Below, in pieces: positions 59,844 through 64,000 of a DNA stretch of 64,000 bases (the stretch's first letter is position 1; every line of letters begins with the position of its first letter). A model generated the notes under the pieces. It was not told where the DNA came from. It searched no databases and saw only the letters and a program-made list of their open reading frames with translations. Source of the stretch: Amycolatopsis japonica (GTDB lineage: Bacteria; Actinomycetota; Actinomycetes; Mycobacteriales; Pseudonocardiaceae); NCBI RefSeq assembly GCF_000732925.1, contig NZ_CP008953.1, positions 5,642,001 through 5,706,000 on the forward strand, read 5' to 3'. The position numbers and the translations under genes were made by a program.

Positions 59844-60011
59844 TCAGGAGAAGAGGCTCCGGACGAAGGTCACGATGGCTTCGGCACCGGACCGGAGCCA
59901 GCCGAGCGCGGTGTGGACGGCATCGGCGGATTGCGTCGGCCTGCTGATCAGAAAGAAGAGCACGAGCGCGACGACGGCGATCACAACGAATTTCTTCAAG
60001 CCGGGCGACAT
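59844..60011 (-). CDS. Small single-pass membrane protein, 55 residues
   Basis: The frame reads MSPGLKKFVVIAVVALVLFF then LISRPTQSADAVHTALGWLR and ends SGAEAIVTFVRSLFS. One membrane helix (about 8-24) is followed by an amphipathic helix with regular Leu/Ile/Phe spacing. Proteins of this pattern are widespread in actinobacteria, to my memory, and uncharacterised. A hairpin follows the stop. The ATG has GGAG close upstream. Confidence 0.75.
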   Translation of the reverse strand: MSPGLKKFVVIAVVALVLFFLISRPTQSADAVHTALGWLRSGAEAIVTFVRSLFS

Positions 60012-60132
60012 GGCTCCATCCCATCACACCGTAGTGTCCAGACGATGACTCCGCGCGCACTGCGGACTTTGTCACCACTTTAAGGAGAATCGGGCCCCGT
60101 TGCCCACCCGTATTCGCCTGAGGGAGCGATCG

Positions 60133-60918
60133 ATGAGCGAAAACGTTCTCGTCCACCGGGAAGGGCCGGTGACGACGATCACGCTGAACCGCCCCGCGTC
60201 GCGCAACGCGGTGGACGGGCCGACCGCGGCCGCGCTGGCGGACGCGTTCCGCGCGTTCGACACGGACGAGGAAGCCGCGGTCGCCGTCCTCACCGGGTCG
60301 GGTGACGCCTTCTGCGCCGGAGCCGATCTGAAGGCCGTCGGCACCGGCCGCACCAACTCCCTCAGCCCGGCGGGTGACGGGCCGATGGGCCCGACGCGCA
60401 TGACCCTGTCGAAGCCGGTGATCGCCGCGGTCCGGGGGCACGCCGTCGCGGGCGGGCTGGAGCTGGCGCTGTGGTGCGACCTGCGAGTCGCCGACACCAC
60501 GGCCGTCTTCGGCGTCTTCTGCCGCCGCTGGGGCGTGCCGCTCATCGACGGCGGCACGGTCCGCCTCCCCCGCCTGATCGGCCACTCGCGGGCGATGGAC
60601 CTGATCCTCACCGGCAGGCCGGTCGACTCCGACGAGGCGCTCGCCATCGGACTTGCGAACCGGGTCGTGCCGGACGGCGAGGCCTTGGCGGCCGCGCAAG
60701 CGCTCGCACGCGAACTGGCCGCGTTCCCCCAGGCGTGTCTGCGCGCGGATCGCAAGTCCGCGTACGGCCAGTACGGGCTCACCGAAGACGAGGCGATGCG
60801 GGCCGAGTTCTCGAACGCGCTGATCGGCGGAGGACTTGCCGAAGAGGCTGTCGCGGGTGCCAGCCGGTTCAGTGACGGCGCGGGGCGTCACGGCAGTTTC
60901 GACGCCCCTCGGCCCTAA
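60133..60918 (+). CDS. Crotonase/enoyl-CoA hydratase family protein
   Basis: A 261-residue crotonase: SGDAFCAGADLKAVG (about 58-72) and VRGHAVAGGLELALWCDLRV (about 98-117) form the oxyanion hole. The catalytic-Glu region reads RRWGVPLIDGGTVRLPRLIG: the usual first Glu loop (EITLG-like) is replaced by VFGVFCRR and the second by an Asp, so hydratase activity is uncertain and an isomerase or other role is possible. ATG follows GAGGGAGCG. Confidence 0.85.
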   Translation: MSENVLVHREGPVTTITLNRPASRNAVDGPTAAALADAFRAFDTDEEAAVAVLTGSGDAFCAGADLKAVGTGRTNSLSPAGDGPMGPTRMTLSKPVIAAVRGHAVAGGLELALWCDLRVADTTAVFGVFCRRWGVPLIDGGTVRLPRLIGHSRAMDLILTGRPVDSDEALAIGLANRVVPDGEALAAAQALARELAAFPQACLRADRKSAYGQYGLTEDEAMRAEFSNALIGGGLAEEAVAGASRFSDGAGRHGSFDAPRP

Positions 60919-60921
60919 TGT
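60916..60921 (+). promoter_or_regulatory. -10 box for a leaderless GNAT gene
   Basis: TAATGT, overlapping the crotonase stop codon (TAA), lies 7 nt before the ATG at 60929. There is no ribosome-binding site at that ATG. Confidence 0.45.
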
Positions 60922-60928
60922 CTGTCGG

Positions 60929-61453
60929 ATGACAGAAACCGGAGTCGCGCTCAGACCGGTGTCCGAAGAAGACCTGCCGATGCTCGAAGCGCTCACGAAC
61001 GACCCACGGGCCGCGGGCCCGTTCGAGTGGCACGGCTGGCACGACCCGCATTTCCTGCGCCGCCGCTGGTCGGAGACCGGCATGCTCGCGGCGGACAACG
61101 GGATGCTGATGATCGACCTCGACGGGCAGCGGCTCGGTTTCGTGTCGTGGCACAAGACCAGGACCGGCTCGACGTCGTACTGCTGGAACGCCGGGCTCGT
61201 GCTCATCCCCGAGGCACGCGGCCACGGCTACGGCACCGAGGCGCAGCGCCTGCTGGTCCGCTACCTCTTCGCGCACACGCAGATGAACCGGGTCGAAGCG
61301 TCGACGGAGGTCGACAACGTCGCCGAGCAGCGCTCCCTGGTGAAGGCGGGCTTCACCAGGGAGGGTGTGCTGCGCGGCTACGGGTTCCGGGACGGGGCCT
61401 GGCGCGACCACGTCCTCTATTCGGTACTGCGCTCGGACCTCGACGTGGGCTGA
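60929..61453 (+). CDS. GNAT-family N-acetyltransferase (RimJ/RimL type)
   Basis: A 174-residue acetyltransferase: LRPVSEEDLPMLEAL start, the acetyl-CoA pyrophosphate loop LIPEARGHGYGTEAQRLLVR (R/QxxGxG/A) and VEASTEVDNVAEQRSLVKAG, shown in part (DNVAEQRSLVKAGFTREG), the RimJ-type C-terminus. Substrate (protein N-terminus or small molecule) unknown. Confidence 0.87.
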   Translation: MTETGVALRPVSEEDLPMLEALTNDPRAAGPFEWHGWHDPHFLRRRWSETGMLAADNGMLMIDLDGQRLGFVSWHKTRTGSTSYCWNAGLVLIPEARGHGYGTEAQRLLVRYLFAHTQMNRVEASTEVDNVAEQRSLVKAGFTREGVLRGYGFRDGAWRDHVLYSVLRSDLDVG

Positions 61454-61521
61454 AAGCGTCCTTCACCGCATGAGACGCGGTGAAGGGCGCTTTCGTCGCG
61501 TCTCATGCGGGGAAAGTCCCC
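61452..61521. repeat. Composite palindrome with alternative folds
   Basis: Fold 1: 61452-61469 with 61477-61494 (GAAAGCGTCCTTCACCGC type, one mismatch). Fold 2: CCGCATGAGACGCG (61466-61479) with CGCGTCTCATGCGG (61497-61510), perfect. The two folds share bases and exclude each other. A third small hairpin GGGGA-AAG-TCCCC follows. It separates convergent genes. Confidence 0.85.
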
Positions 61522-61527
61522 TTCAGC

Positions 61528-62676
61528 TCACGCGATGGTGCCCGCGGCCCTGAGCCGTTCGATCCCGTCGGCGTCCACGCCGAGTTCGGCGAGGACCTCG
61601 GCGGTGTCGCCGCCCTTGGGCCGCGGCGGTTCCGGCGTCTCGGCCGGGGTGCGGTCGAACCTCGGCGCGGGCGCCGGCTGCAGCATGCCGCCAACGTCGA
61701 CGAACGTCTTGCGCGCGACGTTGTGCGGATGCGACGGCGCCTCCTTCGGGGAGAGCACCGCCGTCAGGCACGCGTCAGTGCCCTCGGCCTTCGCCACGAG
61801 CTCGTCGCGAGTGTGCTTCGCGACGGCCTCGGCGACGATCTTGCGCAGCTTCGGCCACTCGTTCTTGTCGACGTGGACGGGGGTCTCCTCGGGGTCGAGC
61901 CCGAGCACCTTCACCAGATCGCCCCAGAACCGCATCTCGATCGCGCCGATGGCGACGTACTTGCCGTCGGCGGTCTCGTAGGTGTCGTAGAACGGCGCGC
62001 CGCCGTCGAGCATGTTCTCGCCGCGCCCGCCGGACCACAGCCCGGAATCCAGCAGGCCGTGCAGGCTGGTGGTCAGCAGCGCCGCACCGTCCACCATGGA
62101 CGCGTCGACCACCTGTCCCTTGCCCGACGTCTGGCGTTCGAACAGCGCCGCCAGCACGCCCATCGCGAGCAGCAGGCCACCGCCGCCGAAGTCACCGACG
62201 AGGTTGAGCGGCACCACCGGCCGCTGCCCGGCGTGCCCGATGGGTTCGAGCGCGCCGGAGATGCCGATGTAGTTGATGTCGTGCCCGGCGACGGTCGCCA
62301 GCGGGCCGTCCTGGCCGTAGCCGGTCATCCGGCCGTAGACCAGCCGCGGGTTGCGGGCGTGGACCTGTTCCGGTCCGATGCCCATCCGCTCGGCGACGCC
62401 GGGACGGAAACCCTCGATGAGCACGTCGGCGTCGTCGGCGAGTTTCAGCACCAGTTCGACCCCCTCCGGGGTCTTGGTGTTGATCCCGATCGACCGCCTG
62501 CCACGCGCGAGCGGATCGTTCGGGAACCCGATGACGTCGTTGCCCGGTGTCGCCCGGTCGATCCGGACGACCTCCGCGCCGAGATCGGCGAGGATCGTGC
62601 AGGCGAACGGCGCCGGGGCGAGCCCGGCCAGTTCGACGACCTTGAGCCCGCTCAGCGGGCCGGCCTTCTTCGCCAC
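61528..62676 (-). CDS. CaiB/BaiF CoA transferase, alpha-methylacyl-CoA racemase-like
   Basis: A 382-residue class III CoA-transferase-fold protein. It resembles mycobacterial MCR: the active-site His in AGHDINYIGISGALE (about 124-138), Asp in NLVGDFGGGGLLLAMG and Glu in PFYDTYETADGKYVAIGAIE. AMACR inverts the C25 methyl of cholestenoyl-CoA, so it could serve steroid side-chain entry, or branched-fatty-acid use. GTG follows AGGAAGGAA. It lies downstream of an acyl-CoA dehydrogenase gene, with 29 bp between. Confidence 0.87.
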   Translation of the reverse strand: MAKKAGPLSGLKVVELAGLAPAPFACTILADLGAEVVRIDRATPGNDVIGFPNDPLARGRRSIGINTKTPEGVELVLKLADDADVLIEGFRPGVAERMGIGPEQVHARNPRLVYGRMTGYGQDGPLATVAGHDINYIGISGALEPIGHAGQRPVVPLNLVGDFGGGGLLLAMGVLAALFERQTSGKGQVVDASMVDGAALLTTSLHGLLDSGLWSGGRGENMLDGGAPFYDTYETADGKYVAIGAIEMRFWGDLVKVLGLDPEETPVHVDKNEWPKLRKIVAEAVAKHTRDELVAKAEGTDACLTAVLSPKEAPSHPHNVARKTFVDVGGMLQPAPAPRFDRTPAETPEPPRPKGGDTAEVLAELGVDADGIERLRAAGTIA

Positions 62677-62705
62677 GTTCTTCCTTCCTACGCCAACGGT
62701 TCCGT

Positions 62706-63857
62706 TCAGAGCGTGCGGGAGATGATTTCCTTCATGATCTCGCTGGTGCCGCCGAAGATCCGGGAGATCCGGATGTCGGCCCACGCGCGCGCGATCGGGT
62801 ACTCGGTCATGTAGCCGTAGCCGCCGAAGAGCTGCAGGCAGTCGTCGACGACCTTGTTGACCCGTTCGGTGGTCCACAGCTTCGCCATCGCCGCGCCCTG
62901 CACGTCGAGTTCCTTGCGCAGATGCCGTTCGATGCACTGGTCGAGGAAGGCGCGGGACACCGCGGCCTCGGTCGCGGCCTCGGCGAGTTTGAACTTGGTG
63001 TTCTGGAAGTTGTAGACCGGGCGGCCGAAGGCCTGGCGGTCCTTGGTGTAGGCGATGGTCTGGTCGATCGCGGCCTCCATCCCGGCGACCGCGGTGACCG
63101 CGATGATCAGCCGTTCCTGCGGCAGCTGCTGCATGAGCTGGATGAAGCCGAGACCTTCCTGCGCGCCGAGGAGGTTGGCGGCGGGGACGCGGACGTCGTC
63201 GAAGTTCAGCTCCGCGGTGTCCTGGCCCTTCAGGCCGATCTTGTCGAGGACGCGGCCGCGGCTGAAGCCCGGCGTGTCGGTCTCGACGGCGATCAGCGAG
63301 ACACCCTGCGCGCCCGCGTCCGGGTCGGTCTTCACCGCGACGACGACGAGGTCGGCGTGGAAACCGTTGGTGATGAACGTCTTCGCGCCGTTGATCACGT
63401 AGTGGTCGCCGTCGCGCACCGCGCGGGCCTTGATGCCCTGCAGGTCCGAACCCGTGCCGGGTTCGGTCATCGCGACCGCGCCGACCATCTCGCCGGAAGC
63501 GAACTTCGGCAGCCACGCCTTCTTCTGCTCTTCGTTCGCGTACTCCAGGATGTAGTGCGCGACGATTCCATTGTGGACGGTCACCCCCCAGGCGCTGTCA
63601 CCGGACCGCGCCTGCTCCTCGTAGAGCACGGCCTCGTGGGCGAACGTGCCGCCGCCACCGCCGTATTCCTCCGGGATGGACAGTGCCAGCAGGCCGACCT
63701 CGCCCGCCTTCGTCCACAGCTCGCGGTCGACCTTCTTCTCGGCCGCCCAGCGCTCCTGGTTCGGCGCGAGTTCCTTCTGGCAGAAGGTCCGGGCGAGGTC
63801 CCGGAGGTCTTCGAGCTCCGTCGTGCTCCACGAACTCTTCTGGATCTGCAAGGGCAC
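62706..63857 (-). CDS. Acyl-CoA dehydrogenase
   Basis: A 383-residue acyl-CoA dehydrogenase with AVAMTEPGTGSDLQGIKA, NGAKTFITNGFHADLVVVAV, AFGRPVYNFQNTKFKLAEAA and the C-terminal Glu-containing FGGTSEIMKEIISRTL. Here the catalytic base is probably the Glu of LFGGYGYMTEYPIAR. GTG 63857 is chosen because AGGAGG lies 9 nt upstream; ATG 63890 is an alternative. Coupled in layout to the CoA racemase and divergent from a TetR gene; general medium or branched-chain beta-oxidation is likely. Confidence 0.88.
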   Translation of the reverse strand: MPLQIQKSSWSTTELEDLRDLARTFCQKELAPNQERWAAEKKVDRELWTKAGEVGLLALSIPEEYGGGGGTFAHEAVLYEEQARSGDSAWGVTVHNGIVAHYILEYANEEQKKAWLPKFASGEMVGAVAMTEPGTGSDLQGIKARAVRDGDHYVINGAKTFITNGFHADLVVVAVKTDPDAGAQGVSLIAVETDTPGFSRGRVLDKIGLKGQDTAELNFDDVRVPAANLLGAQEGLGFIQLMQQLPQERLIIAVTAVAGMEAAIDQTIAYTKDRQAFGRPVYNFQNTKFKLAEAATEAAVSRAFLDQCIERHLRKELDVQGAAMAKLWTTERVNKVVDDCLQLFGGYGYMTEYPIARAWADIRISRIFGGTSEIMKEIISRTL

Positions 63858-63898
63858 GGCCAACGCCTCCTGATCGGACCTGGAAAACATGACGCTTA

Positions 63899-63928
63899 GG
63901 ATGTAAGTTCCATTCGGAATGTACATCC
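63899..63928. promoter_or_regulatory. TetR-type operator, 13-bp arms
   Basis: GGATGTAAGTTCC (63899-63911) and GGAATGTACATCC (63916-63928) match as an inverted repeat at 11 of 13 positions, spacer ATTC. It lies between the acyl-CoA dehydrogenase gene and the TetR start, so it should be the operator of that regulator. It does not fit KstR or KstR2. Confidence 0.72.
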
Positions 63929-63961
63929 GTACCGAGCTGCACGTAAAGGGGGTCGGATCCG

Positions 63962-64000
63962 GTGAGCGTGCTCGGCAGGACCCACCGCACCCAGGCCGAG
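63962..64000 (+). CDS. Start of a TetR-family regulator (window edge)
   Basis: Only 13 residues are visible (MSVLGRTHRTQAE). The GTG start has AAAGGGGG 9 nt upstream, and RTHRTQAE is the usual lead-in to a TetR helix-turn-helix. It is divergent from the acyl-CoA dehydrogenase with a long inverted repeat between, which supports the call. Confidence 0.55.
   Translation, partial: MSVLGRTHRTQAE

Overview
The window is high-GC actinobacterial DNA with tightly overlapping operons (ATGA, GTGA and TGATG stop/start junctions), many GTG starts and several leaderless promoters. KstR and KstR2 operators, a complete cvnABCD conservon and abundant long intergenic palindromes suggest a Pseudonocardiales member, probably Amycolatopsis or a close relative. 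The genus is an inference from gene content and style, not a measured identity.

The main theme is steroid (cholesterol-type) catabolism, present as several blocks in one locus. Positions 1-6728 hold a KstR2-type block for the last rings (CD-ring propionate, HIP): an SDR resembling ipdF (cut by the window edge), fadE30, and a divergent fadD3-enoyl hydratase-fadE31-fadE32-fadE33 operon, with a consensus KstR2 operator between the two arms. Positions 12322-22511 hold ring A/B opening: hsaADCB, a second FAD steroid-dehydrogenase-like gene, and the divergent operon kstD-kshA-small Cys protein-kshB-MaoC hydratase. Positions 24824-29537 hold the igr-type operon for the final side-chain cycle (chsE1, chsE2, chsH2, chsH1, ltp2). 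Positions 36877-39745 hold fadE34 divergent from kstR itself. Six KstR-type sites (TnnAACnnGTTnnA or one mismatch) map to the promoters of these units. One of them sits between a wax ester/triacylglycerol synthase and an esterase, which ties storage-lipid turnover to the steroid signal. The far right (61528-64000) has an AMACR-type CoA transferase, another acyl-CoA dehydrogenase and the start of a TetR regulator, with its own 13-bp-arm operator.

Between and after these blocks lie unrelated genes: a HIT protein, an ECF sigma factor with a SnoaL domain, a fatty-acid desaturase, a secreted subtilase, a SNF2 helicase with a frameshifted SWIM partner, two F420-type luciferase-like enzymes, icmF, an ArsR/DUF899 pair, the conservon cvnABCD, an acetate-type symporter with its DUF485 partner, a TetR/MFS efflux pair with three operator copies, and cell-envelope genes.

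The most unusual structure outside genes is a set of long near-perfect intergenic palindromes at 9508, 23932, 32349, 32481, 36801, 39751, 46043, 54981 and 61452. In most of them each arm is itself a palindrome. Three are near-identical copies of one element. A second oddity is an array of 21-bp units at 32630-32785 arranged as two facing blocks. The most interesting gene is the uncharacterised 86-residue Cys-rich protein encoded between, and overlapping, kshA and kshB.
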